From assembly GCA_037952775.1 (NCBI GenBank), contig JBANAY010000003.1:8618001-8682000 (forward strand): 64,000 nucleotides of DNA. The letters run 5' to 3'. Positions within the stretch are counted from its first letter, which is position 1, and the number at the start of each line of letters is the position of its first letter. The notes beneath the pieces were generated by a model. It saw nothing but the letters and a program-made list of their open reading frames with translations. It was not told the DNA's origin and did no database searches. Shown here piece after piece: positions 53,941 to 64,000 of this stretch. The position numbers and the translations under genes were made by a program. The DNA is from Clonostachys chloroleuca. Taxonomy: Eukaryota > Ascomycota > Sordariomycetes > Hypocreales > Bionectriaceae.

Positions 53941-56900
53941 TTAGGAGAAAAAGTACTGGCTGTCTCGGAGACGCTTGACGTCGAAATCACCCTGTTGTCG
54001 CAGGTTAGTACTTGCGTAATTGTCAAAATGGGAATGTTGAAACAAACCTTCTTCGGAATGGCTGGGAATGTCATTGGCAGCCATACGGGAACAAAGTGAG
54101 GTCCAGTCGCAAAGTGGTTGGTCGTTGACTTATCTAAGTCATCATCGTCTCTGGCCACAGCCTCGTCCTCCTCCTTCTCACCTTCCGTCGATGCTGCATT
54201 TGACGGGATGCGACCCAGGCTGATTTCCTGGACGGCTTGTTTAACGCTAAGATCCTCCTCGGTGGCTTTCATGTCCTGGTAGACAGTTGATGGCGTCACA
54301 ATCTTCTCCGCTGCCTCCAAATCCCAAGGATTGCCCGAAAGTCGAAGAGTGTTGCGCTTGTGTTCCAAAAGAAGCTCCTCGACGCTGGAGAGCTTGCTCG
54401 AATTTCGAAGATCCATAATCTTCTTCGCTACAGGAGATTTGGGGTCAAGGCGAACAAGATACAGGGAACCGTTGTGCCGCGCCTTGGACTCGGCTGCCAG
54501 GCGTCCGATGACATCATCTTCGTGAATTTGAACGAAGGCTTCTCTGAGGGTTGAGTTCATCGTATCGACATCAGCGGCGTGGGTCCAGAAGGAATCGTGC
54601 ACAGCAGCAAAGGTCAGGCCCTGCTCGTCGCACTTCAAAGCCGACAGAAGCATGTGGCTCGCGTCAAGCGAGTGGATAAAGTTTGGAGGAAATCCTTGGA
54701 GCTGTTTCCTGCGGTTGACAGGGTCGGTCTGGTGGGTTCTTGTGTATGTGATGGCCTGGAGACTGGTTTTGACCTCTTTGACCGTCGACTTTCTATATGG
54801 CTGCACAACAGGAAACCGTAGAGGTGTTGTCCAGACGACTGTCGATCGAAAGTTGTTCTCAAGCTCAGTCAATTGCTTTTTGGCCTGCCCCTTCGATTGG
54901 GCTCCGTTCGATGGCTTGCCTGCACTGTAAGCATGGGCAATCTGGTCAAGTTGTGAACTAGTGAGAGCTTGGCAGACTCGACCGCCAACTTCGCCTAACC
55001 AGTACTGGATATCGTGAGCACCGCGGAACATGGTTGCGAGAGCGTTGAAGACGTGTCGAGCGACATAGGTGGCGAGAGTCAGGTGTTGAATGCCACACTC
55101 CTCGCCCAGGCTCGGGTAGAGCGCGTCGATCTGCTTGCAGATTTGCTTCTTTGCGCCTGAAAACGTGACACCGTAGACATTAGTCATGACTGTCTGCTTC
55201 ACAACCTTGCGGGTAATTTTCCCATCAAGCGCTTTGGCGTGCGGATCACCGTTTGCGAGATCCTCCGCAAGCGCTTGCTTAACTAAATCGGCGACAGCTG
55301 AGTACACATCTGCGGGTTTATCACCAGGCTCCAAATTGACTTGCTGAGCGCCCCAAGTATCACCACCGAGGGCAGCATAATGTTGAAGTCCGTTGCATGT
55401 ACCGTCCTGTTGGACTGGGAGATGTGACACATACTCGGTAGGATCAGGTAGTTCATAGGCAGCACTTAGCTCGAAGCACGCGGCAAGGCATTGCCAAGGG
55501 TCTCCGGCTTCCAGCCACCATCGGCTCCCATTGAGGGGATTCTTCACCGAGTCGTTTATCTTCTCCATATTCTCCATGGCGAAGGCCTCGCGATCATCGA
55601 AACTAGCCTTGTCAAGTCCGTACACGTTTGCGAGATGAATCTTGAGCCACCTGAGGCCACGCTTACCCAGCTTCTTACCCTTGGAGAATCTCAAAATACC
55701 ACGAGTATGATCAGCGCCCATGTGGTTCAGGTAAGCCGGAATTGGATAAATGCTCGGCCTCTATAATCGACATTGTGGGGAAAGTAGAGTGGCTGATTTC
55801 GGAATGTGCGGGCAATTTCAAGCTGAAGATTCATGAAACAACGCTGTGAATGGAGACCAGAAATCTCGTTCTGGGCAGCTTTCACTGAACGAGCCCAGTT
55901 CCGATGAACTGAAGGATCTTCGGATTGTTCTGGCTCTGGAGGTATTGATACGTTGGGTTCGAGAGGTGGGAAGTTAGCGATTTCCTTGCCCGAGTTCCAC
56001 GCCTCCATCATGACATTGAGGACTGGTTGATTGATGCGCCAGGCTGTCTTCCCCAGAACATCGATTCCCTTGCAAAGTTGGTTGAGGTCCCCAGACTTGA
56101 TAGCTGCGTTGGTGTACATCTTCTGTTCGACATCGCCAGGTTTCACGCGTACCAGATTGACCTTGCTGTGAAGGTAGCCTCCCTCGTCGAACCGTCGCCA
56201 TGGCTTGGGCTCAACAACCATCGGCAAATGCTTGGCCAAGAAGTCGCCCACTGGTTCATTCTTCATCCATTGGATGAGTTCAGGGTTCATCAAGAGGCTA
56301 CCAATCTTCTTGCCTTTTCTGATCATCTGTGTGTGTGTGAAAGCCGGTTGGTACTGTGAGATGGTTCCTTCTGTTGGGTGATCAATCGTAACCTTGATCT
56401 TAGCGGAATCGAGGAAAGCTTTGAGGAGGACAGCTCCGACGTGAGTCGTCACGGATGGGGACCATGGTTGGTGAATTGCATCTTTAAGGCGGCTATGAGA
56501 CTCCGGGTGCTCTTCAACCAATGGCTGAAGGTCATGGGATTGTGCCTCGGACGTCGAAGCTGCCGCAGCTTTGGCCGCTTTCTTCCACTCCACTTGGCGC
56601 TTCCTCTGAGCCTTCTCCTTCTGCTCTTTCTGGGCATGTTTGATATCTTCCTGGGCCGCCCTGCCAATGTGCCTAGTCAATGCGTACACTGGAAGACCCG
56701 TATCAGCGCCGGCCAAGAGCGAAGCGTTGAGAACTGAAATAATTGTGACAGCCGCAAGCCTCTCCAGCTTTGCTTGGTGTATCAAGGGACCGTAGATACA
56801 CCTAGCCAAGTCCGTCTGCGACTTGGTTTCTCGAGCTTCTGAAACCTCGACAAGGGCCAGCTCCTGGACCAACCTTTGCTCAATTGCCTCTAACCATGAG

Positions 56901-58102
56901 CCGAGATGGTCTTTCAACGATGGTCCGTCAACTCTGCCGGCTGTCAGTGCGGTGCTGATGCCAATCTTGGAGAGATTTTGGTTATCATGGCGCCACTTTG
57001 AGATTGCGGAAGTGATGGCATCTCGTTCTAATTGTACTTGGATTTCGCGTTGATCGGCCGGCGGCAGGGTGGAAATATCGGTGTCTTCCCAAGCTTCGAG
57101 CAGGGACATGCCCGATTTCAGAGTATTCAACCCTTCTCCACGTTGTGGGGTGGGCTGGACCTGCGGATAGGATGACATTTCGTTTGACACTTGAGTGCTT
57201 TCCAAAACAACCGTTGCACTCGCCTCGCTCGAATCTTCCATTGTTTCCTCATAGCTTTCGGGGTCCGCAGTAAGATTGTAGGTGGGGCAAATGTCCGTGA
57301 TAACTGCAAGGTCCTGGTCGGTCAGGATATCTCCCATTCTCAACACCTTCAAGCCGGCCTCACCAGGGGCCATGTCCATATATCGCCTCACAAGACGCCT
57401 AAGCCTTGGCCCACGCGATGAAAGGAGTGATGCCTTTAAGATGCAAGCAATCGTCTCGGCGGTGTGAGGGAAGGTCGATCGAATTTGTGTCTCGTACCAT
57501 TTGCGGATCTCTTCGGCCAGGTTCTGGCTGGGGTTGGCCCGGATTTGCTCGAGGGCGGCTCGTAAATATTGATTATTAAGAATGATGTGCTCTTCCGGTG
57601 ACAGCGAGGGGTGTGCGTTGAGCCGCTTCAGCACCACAACAGCTCTCTCGAGCTTACCAACCCGCAGACAGGCGTCGAAGACAGGGAGAAGATCCTGTAT
57701 CTCGCTGGGAGCGCCGTGTTTATTCATCTTGCCCATAATTTTGGGACCAAGGGCAGGTTCTGGCAATATTAAGGGATTACTCGGGTCGATCCTATTCAAT
57801 ATGTAGGGTTGGAAGTGATCCGACTGGAAAGGAATCTGTGGACTCGGGATTTGGCCGAAAGAAAGGCTGTCGACGAATGGGTCGCTCACTGCCGTGGCGA
57901 GGCTTCGCTCGCCCCCTGGAAGATGTGTGGCATCTGAGAGGCGCCTGCGCCTAGGTCGAGCATCACTTGTGACAACATATCTCCTGCCGAGTGTCGGGGT
58001 CAGGGAGAATGAAGGCGAGAGTTTGGATGCAGGCTGTATCAGTCGAGAGAGGCAATTCCGTGAATTGAGCGCCAGGCTGTGGCGGGCTTGTCGCAGAAGC
58101 AT
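53941..58102 (-). CDS. RPO41: Mitochondrial DNA-directed RNA polymerase (apparent frameshift)
   Basis: Single-subunit T7-type polymerase that transcribes mitochondrial DNA. Exon 1 58102-54048, intron 54047-53992, exon 2 53991-53941, which ends GDFDVKRLRDSQYFFS. The product is about 1,368 residues, normal for fungi. Residues 1-60 are Arg/Ser-rich, fitting a mitochondrial presequence. The N-terminal domain is helical (PPR-like). Polymerase motifs: QPLYFPHNVDYRGRA, PVQQDGTCNGLQHYAALGGD with a catalytic Asp, VVKQTVMTNVYGVTF (O-helix), and FAAVHDSFWTHA with the second catalytic Asp. At 55746-55753 the frame breaks: VDYRGRA continues as PIPAYLNHMGADHTRGIL only after a shift at the TTT. An essential gene is unlikely to be broken; I suspect an indel in the assembly. 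It shares its promoter with ATP25. Confidence 0.93.
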
Positions 58103-58550
58103 GGTGTCGGTCGGCTAGTCGTCCAATTCGACCACGCGACAGCGGCGTCAAGGAATTCCGGAGGGTGGGAGGTCGTCAGGAAGGGAGGGATCCCAACAGT
58201 CAAAAGCAGCTGCTGGGCGGGCTACACTAGCAAAAACCATTCATGAAAGCAACAGGCGTTCTAAAGGAAAGAAAAAATGGATAATCCAACTGGAAAATAT
58301 TGAGTGCAGACCTCAAGAGATCTTGGCCACTGAGAAGGAGATGAGCTCCGATTTTTTTTTTCCTCCAACGACCTGTAAATTCTGGCTGTTGATTGGCTGA
58401 CGGTAGCGGACAAATATTCTCCCGCATTTCGCATGATGCCGAAGTGGGGAAAGGCACGTGTGTATTTACAAGGTGCAGTTTTGCGCCTAGATTTATTCAA
58501 TCCATTTATTACGTTCGACATTAGACCAGCATGGGGCATTATCCAGGTAA
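58103..58550. promoter_or_regulatory. Bidirectional promoter of RPO41 and ATP25
   Basis: 448 bp between two opposite starts, both of genes for mitochondrial gene expression. No gene inside. No element could be named with confidence. Confidence 0.6.
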
Positions 58551-60422
58551 ATGTCGTCAATTATGAGTGTCCGTCCTGCTTTGACAGCAATCGGCTGTCG
58601 GGGCTGCCGACAGGTACTACTTCGTACAGCGGTACACTCTTTCTCCGCCAGTTTACCTAGAGCGAACCAACGGATGCATCCAAGCTTTACATTTCGACCG
58701 AGATGCTACTCCGACCTGCCCAAAACTCAATCCGCCTCACAGAACCCCGCCGCCGAGATTGATTCACATGAATCAAAGCAAACGGACGAAATTCTGGAAG
58801 ATGAGGAAGAAGCCCCATGGTTCCTCGAAGAAGAGCCTCCGAGGCATGTCCCCAGCTTGCACAAAGCTACCCTACCGAAAGCTCCCGAAGATGGCCCCGC
58901 GATAATCGAGCCGATGATCAAATACATATACGAAGACATGGGTCTGGACGATATATCATTGCTGGATCTCCGAGAGCTTGACCCCCCTGCTTCATTGGGT
59001 CCCAATCTCATCATGCTATGCGCAACCGCTCGAAGCGAAAGGCACCTGCATATATCAGCTGGGCGGTTTGTGAGATGGCTACGACGAAATCATGACGTTG
59101 ATGCGAGTGCCGATGGACTCATCGGCCCGGGGGAATTAAAAACGAAGCTCCGGCGGCTAAGGAAGAAGGCGAAGCTCATGGGTTCAAACAGTGCGATACT
59201 GCCCGGTGGCGATCATGGCATTTCTACGGGATGGGTGTGTGTCAATTTCTCCCTGCATGGGCAGGGCCATGCCGAAGCCGCGGTTTTTGATGACTCTGGC
59301 AAGTTTTCTGGATTTGGCTCTGCGCAAACTGGAACTACCGTGGTAATTCAATGCATGACTGAGCCCAGGCGTGAAGAACTTGACCTTGAATTGCTGTGGA
59401 GGGGAGTTCTCAAACGAAACCTTGAGCAGCAAACAAAGGTCCGCGGGGAAAGCGGCGTGGATGCCTCAAATTTGGAAAAGATGCTGGCCTCAAGATTACA
59501 ACTACACACAAGTCCCTCGAAGATGCAATGGGAAGCTCTTCAGCAAGCTTCTGAGCAGCAAAGGCGTATGTCTACTGCAAGGACACCCTCTCGATGGGAT
59601 AAGCAAGCCAAGGGAGCTCCTCTCGAATATAATGGCTCCCTTGTCGCAAACATGTATTCCAGAGCCAAGGATGCAAGCGTCAAGGAGCTAGAGCTGCGGC
59701 GCATGTTGGAATCAGTTCTATATGGCGGAGATGCTCTCGACCACCGTCGCCTTCAAGAGCTCATTTTAACCATACTCGGAGCTCCATTGTCATCTAGTCA
59801 TTCGGCCGCAAACCGTCTCGCCTGGGTCGACAGCCTTTTACGCACTACTGAGGAGAGAGGTCTTGAGATTGAATCCACAAACTTACTCGTTCTTCTGATA
59901 GAAGCTATAGTTCGATCTCCGGCATACGGACCCGAACTCACAAAGGCCCAACAAGGCCTTGAGATCCTGCTTAGAGAATCCCATGAGCCCCCAACGGAAG
60001 AGCATACTCTCGCACTCATGAACGCATACGCATTTCGCGAGGATTGGGATCGAGTGTGGGACGCGTTCCGCGTTCCGCCCAGGTTCAATCGTGCGAGGTC
60101 TCCTCGGCTATATGAGCTTGCATACCGACTCATCGCGTCCATATCCCAGCCTCGGCTTTGCAGAGACGCTCTCCGATGGATTTACCCCGAGATGCTCCTC
60201 GAAAGACCGGCCGTCAGCCCCGTTGGGGAGCTCTATAGATGGCTGAAAATGGCCATTTTAGTCGCTGACCCTCTTGCGCTGACGCAGCTCAAAGCCATCA
60301 GCAGGTCGGACATGATGGATGAAGACAATCATACTGAAGAAATGTCGAAAGTCCCCGAATTCGCTCGTATTCTCGCAGAGGTGGAACATATCCGGTCACA
60401 ACTTCAGCCTCAGGACCGGTAG
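58551..60422 (+). CDS. ATP25: Atp25-like mitochondrial protein
   Basis: Single exon, 623 residues. In yeast, Atp25 is needed for the ATP synthase subunit 9 mRNA and its assembly. Residues 1-50 are Arg/Ser-rich without acids, as in a mitochondrial presequence. An acidic linker with EDEEEAPWFLEEEPPRHVP precedes a RsfS/Iojap-like domain at about 120-235 (DISLLDLRELDPPASLGPNL, then LHISAGRFVRWLRR, then TGWVCVNFSLHGQG), the N-terminal half in this family. The C-terminal half is helical and repeat-like, matching the mRNA-stability domain; LFNPLL-type detail is not recognisable. Length agrees with fungal homologues. Transcribed away from RPO41. Confidence 0.9.
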   Translation: MSSIMSVRPALTAIGCRGCRQVLLRTAVHSFSASLPRANQRMHPSFTFRPRCYSDLPKTQSASQNPAAEIDSHESKQTDEILEDEEEAPWFLEEEPPRHVPSLHKATLPKAPEDGPAIIEPMIKYIYEDMGLDDISLLDLRELDPPASLGPNLIMLCATARSERHLHISAGRFVRWLRRNHDVDASADGLIGPGELKTKLRRLRKKAKLMGSNSAILPGGDHGISTGWVCVNFSLHGQGHAEAAVFDDSGKFSGFGSAQTGTTVVIQCMTEPRREELDLELLWRGVLKRNLEQQTKVRGESGVDASNLEKMLASRLQLHTSPSKMQWEALQQASEQQRRMSTARTPSRWDKQAKGAPLEYNGSLVANMYSRAKDASVKELELRRMLESVLYGGDALDHRRLQELILTILGAPLSSSHSAANRLAWVDSLLRTTEERGLEIESTNLLVLLIEAIVRSPAYGPELTKAQQGLEILLRESHEPPTEEHTLALMNAYAFREDWDRVWDAFRVPPRFNRARSPRLYELAYRLIASISQPRLCRDALRWIYPEMLLERPAVSPVGELYRWLKMAILVADPLALTQLKAISRSDMMDEDNHTEEMSKVPEFARILAEVEHIRSQLQPQDR

Positions 60423-60598
60423 CTGTTAATCCTCCGTTACGAATCAAATACCATTTGTACAATAACAGTATCAGCATTGGAGGGCCATGTAATATAGCTG
60501 CATTCATAAATGATTCTATCGGCCCCACCTTCCTGTCTCTTGTTGCTCAGAGCTCTTTGGCATGGCGAAGCACAAATACAAATTTTCAGACTGCGGTC

Positions 60599-61806
60599 CT
60601 ACATCCTACACTTCATAGCCTCTCTCAGTAGCGGTGAAACCTGCTTCCTACTAGCAGCCAGGTTCTTCTGTCTCCAAGTCATCCTCCGTCCGGCCTTATC
60701 GTGCTCTCCATTCTCGTAGGTCTCGAGTTCCAAAGAATCCGATATCTTTGCAAACTTCTGCATCGCGGCAATCGCCTCGTCACTCCGAGCCCATACGAGG
60801 AGATGACGCTGGAACTCCCCGCCGGGATGCGATATCGTCATCACAGAGATGATGTCGAGCTCCCTCTCCTCGGCCCAGTCGCCCAGCTTGTCGAAAAATT
60901 CATGCGCGCTACCCTTCGTCTTGTGGAGCAGGTAGTCGAAGTTCTGCACCGCGCAGCTAATGCCTAACTTCAGCCCACCATCCGTCCACTCCTTGTAATC
61001 CTTCCTGAAGATGTCGCGGAAGCTGAGCTCAGAGATATCTTCCTTGACCGCCTCGATGCCCTTGTAGTAGGCCTTCAGGTCGAAATCCTCATCCTTCATC
61101 TTCCCCTGCAAGAACTCGGCCGCGCTGCGGTCCTTGGGCTTCGTCTTGTCCTTGGCGGTGAGGTTGATGGTGTCGATCAGGACGGGTGCCAGCGCCAGCC
61201 GCGCCAGCTTCTCGTCCTCGCTGTGGTGGGAACCCGCGGCGACCGCCTCCCAGAGCTTCCTGCTCTCCTCGACGACGAGGCTCATGCAGCTGCCGCACGG
61301 CTCGATGATGCGGGGCGACTTGTCCTTGGGGATCGTGCCCTCGTCGACGTGGTGGTCGATGCAGCCGATGACCTGCGACTCGAACTTGCGCAGCGGGCCG
61401 GTTAGACTGTTGTGGTCGATGAGGAGCCAGCGGGTGTCCTCTGGCCTGAGGTCGGGGAGCTCGGAGAGGGTGAGGAGGTCCGAGGGGAGGAGGTCTGCGT
61501 TCTTGAGGACGGCCGTCATCTCGGTTCGCAGCGCCAGGTCGGCGCGGGGGAGGTTGGAGAGTGGGATGTGGAGGGATTGTTGTTTGCCATTTGTGCGGAG
61601 GTAGGCGTAGACGACGGCGGAGCAGAGGGAATCCAGATCTAGCAACAAAAATGTTAGGCGGATGGTTTTCTAACCAGAGATGGATATCGCAACTTTACCT
61701 GCCGACTCATTACCGACCACAAAGGTGAGCGGGAGGGTTCTCTCGGCGGGGGAGCTGCCAGGGCCGCCCTCGCCGCGGCCAAAAATGCTCTCAATGTCAA
61801 ATTCAT
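60599..61806 (-). CDS. PPX1: Exopolyphosphatase, DHH superfamily (apparent frameshift)
   Basis: Hydrolyses terminal phosphate from inorganic polyphosphate. Exon 1 61806-61699, exon 2 61638-60599. Motif I is completed across the intron as GNESADLDSLCSA; motif II is LLIDHNSL, motif III GCIDHHVDEG with the DHH signature, and GSCMSLV follows. The DHHA2 domain ends the protein. Exon 1 starts MNLTLRAFLAAARAALA, a family-like N-terminus that may target mitochondria, but the frame to GNESADLD is only reached if one C is added to the CCCCC run (61748-61752 on the plus strand). With it the product is 382 residues and reads AAPPAERTLPLTFVVGNESA across the join. Assembly indel is the likely cause. Confidence 0.9.
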
Positions 61807-64000
61807 TTTGATCGGGACGAAGCGCAGAGCAGATCCGCTGGATGAGCCAACAGTCCAGGGACAATTGGCGACCCTGCCCGTATAAATAGGCGGGGACGGG
61901 ACCCAGGTGTTTGCCGGCAACTCGGTCGCTACAGCTCAAAGAGTGGGTAAGGGTGGTCAGCTCCCCCGTCCCGGAACACGTCACTGGTAATATGATATGT
62001 GAGTAGACAGGCGGTAGTCTGTGAAGAGTCGCAGCATCCCGGTTGGGACACGCGACCTCTTAGTGCGCTGGATATTCATTGCACGAATTCCGTCATTGGA
62101 GGTGACTTTTTTCCTGGTCAGCCCAGAAGCGTGTTAGTCCCGCCCTCGTGTATGATGGATTGTCCTGCAGTGATTTGGAGATGGAATCCGAAGAAAGCCC
62201 GATTGGAACAAACGCATTCACGATGCCGATAAGCAGGACTGTCTCGCTTTGTTTCGCGGTCCATTGAGATAACTATTCGAGTCGGCCGCATGAATGAACA
62301 TGTCTGCTTGCTCTGGCGGCCGCCGCCATTGAATATTAGATGCCCTCTTTGTGCTTCTGAGCCAACATATGCGCATACAATTCAATGCGCCGCGATGGCC
62401 GCAGGGTAAGTCGCAGAACACGAGACGAACAGATTAAAGCCAGTAGATGTACGAATAGCCGGTTGCATGACTATGAGCGAATTATCTTCGATTTCCTTTG
62501 TTAGGCAGGTCTCATTGGACGCGACGAGAGTCAGAGGCTACCCAATGGCTGGTAGGGGCAACCCAAGGGGAGAGACCAACAGTTCTTAGAAAGCGAGTTT
62601 GTAAATTTCGCATGGCATATGCAAGAAATCCCTTGCGCTTGTCCATGAAAGCCCCAACACTGGCCTTTTAAGTACAGAAGGTTTACTCCAATTCTCGTAT
62701 TCACTTGCGCATTGCCCCTAGAGTCCTTCCAATTGAGGAAACTCGACTTCATCCGGAAATACGAACCCGCATATGTGTGTATGCTCGCAGCGACAAAGTG
62801 TATATGCAGATGCAGATGCAGATGCAGATGCAGGGTAGGTCCAAAGAATCGGTCTCCCACTTGCCGCGGTGAATTCACCCCCAAATCACCACACCAAAGG
62901 CTGAGACATTAAGAAAATCGCGATCGCAATCGCTGAAACGATGCGCAGCTGCTTTTCCCGGTCGTTGGGCGAATTATCCCGGCAGGCAATCACCCAGAAG
63001 CGTTCTAGACTAAAGCCACACCGAGGGATCGGCGTTTTGCATACATAGCTGACAGAACACGTGAACCGGGGTTTGTAAGCTGCGTATCATCTCGACGATT
63101 GTGTCAGATCTCACAAACTCAACTCTGCGCAGCTGATGCCTCCGCATGCTGAGGGGACGCATGCCGAGGGTACCACCAATCAGACTTGTGATGCATATTG
63201 TGAATGCAGTGGAACACCAATGGTCAGAGCGAAGGCAGCTGAGCAGATTTGGAATGAAGCCAGTATGTCTCTTGTTATAGTGTTTATCGAGGCGTTGTGC
63301 GCAATACCACGCAGCAATCGGTGTCGCAGATCTCGACACGGCAATTGGAGAGCTTGGCGAACGAATCGTTGCGAGTTGGTTGGCACGTGTTTCTGAATTT
63401 CGATGGCGTGACCCTCGAAAAAATTGAGTGAGAGGTAGCCTATTTGCCGATATTATTGGCCATGCCAAGAGCTTTGATAGAGTGGTCAACATAAACGTCA
63501 CGGTTAATGAGGAAGCTTTCAGTTTGGCTGAATGAAGCCGCCTAGGATCACTTGAGCATTCCTAGGCTTCTATCGGGCTATCATTAACGAAATTAACGTA
63601 CTGAACTTTCCCATCCATTTGATAAGAGAGGTAATGAAAGTGTCCTTGCCGGGTAGTTCGAGATATTAAGACAATGTAATTAATCTATTGATCTAGCTAG
63701 ACATTTACTCAGGAGAGCATTGTTCTTGATTCAGTGTCACTTACAAGGCCGCCTCATAGCTTGAAATTGCAACGCGCATTTAACAGATACTCGACCTTGA
63801 TGCCTCGGCCTGATGGGAGAACGGTAGTCGATGGCGTGGAATTCAATCGGCCTTCGCCCACGATGGCGCCGAAAACATTTGAACTTTGAAGCCGAATGAG
63901 TATATGAATCGAATTGGAATGTTTGGAGATCTCCGTGCACTAATGCCGGAACAAAGTGTCTAGCTTTGGCTAGGTTGAGACTTAGTGTGTTGCATGAATA
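61807..64000. other. Right-end 2.2 kb without a recognised gene
   Basis: Promoter of PPX1 first. Frames of 60-160 codons on both strands (for example minus 63501-63010) show no motif I can name. Nothing is supported up to the window edge. Confidence 0.4.
62804..62833. repeat. (ATGCAG)5 microsatellite
   Basis: Five perfect hexamers, 62804-62833. Confidence 0.95.

Noticed and set aside
63010..63501. 163-codon minus-strand frame near the right end
   Set aside because: No motif, no signal peptide, and stop-free frames also occur on the other strand; chance cannot be excluded.

Overview
This is nuclear DNA of a filamentous ascomycete (Pezizomycotina, probably Sordariomycetes, though I cannot prove the class). 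Genes stand alone on both strands and carry short GT-AG introns of about 45-100 bp with CTRAY-like branch points. Zn2Cys6 regulators, fungal-only families and secreted cysteine-rich proteins are present, with decayed gene remnants and simple repeats between them. Gene models were made by hand-splicing; family names come from recognised motifs, not from searches.

Layout. 1-1571: 5' end of a SNF2 chromatin remodeller, running off the left edge. 1.6-6 kb: gene-poor, with an MFS transporter remnant, two tandem repeats and a possible small element with inverted ends. 6.2-8.6 kb: a small membrane protein and a regulator-like protein without a zinc cluster. 8.8-12.6 kb: a divergent pair, an ACC-synthase-like PLP enzyme and a MUP1-like permease, whose shared promoter holds two perfect palindromes. 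13-16.2 kb: remnants of an ankyrin gene and of a conserved fungal membrane protein, around an intact 72-aa gene. 17.5-37.6 kb: a dense run of metabolic genes: IlvD/EDD dehydratase, SDR, ketopantoate-reductase-like enzyme, aldehyde dehydrogenase, RidA-amine oxidase fusion, class II aldolase, Arg81-like Zn2Cys6 regulator, FMN 2-hydroxyacid oxidase, stand-alone RidA and MDR oxidoreductase. 38-44 kb: F-box-like gene, short fragments and two convergent secreted-protein genes. 44.4-46.4 kb: second Zn2Cys6 regulator. 46.4-49 kb: no recognised gene. 49.2-51.7 kb: protein kinase with a beta-propeller-like tail. 52-61.8 kb: housekeeping block of Arc1-like tRNA-binding protein, mitochondrial RNA polymerase, Atp25 and exopolyphosphatase.

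How the genes may work together. The 17.5-37.6 kb run is the most interesting part. SDR oxidation, IlvD-type dehydration, aldolase cleavage, aldehyde oxidation and 2-hydroxyacid oxidation is the order of steps in non-phosphorylative (Dahms-type) breakdown of sugars and sugar acids. An amine oxidase fused to RidA, plus a second RidA, adds amine oxidation with imine/enamine clean-up. I infer a catabolic cluster for an amino-bearing or sugar-acid substrate under local regulation; the substrate is unknown. A 14-bp-phased array of CGAGTCA-like boxes lies in the divergent promoter of its aldehyde dehydrogenase and RidA-amine oxidase genes.

Caution. Four conserved genes (small membrane protein, Arc1-like, RPO41, PPX1) each need a small frame correction, three of them clearly one base in a homopolymer, and the window has a 22-G run. 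Assembly indels are therefore likely.
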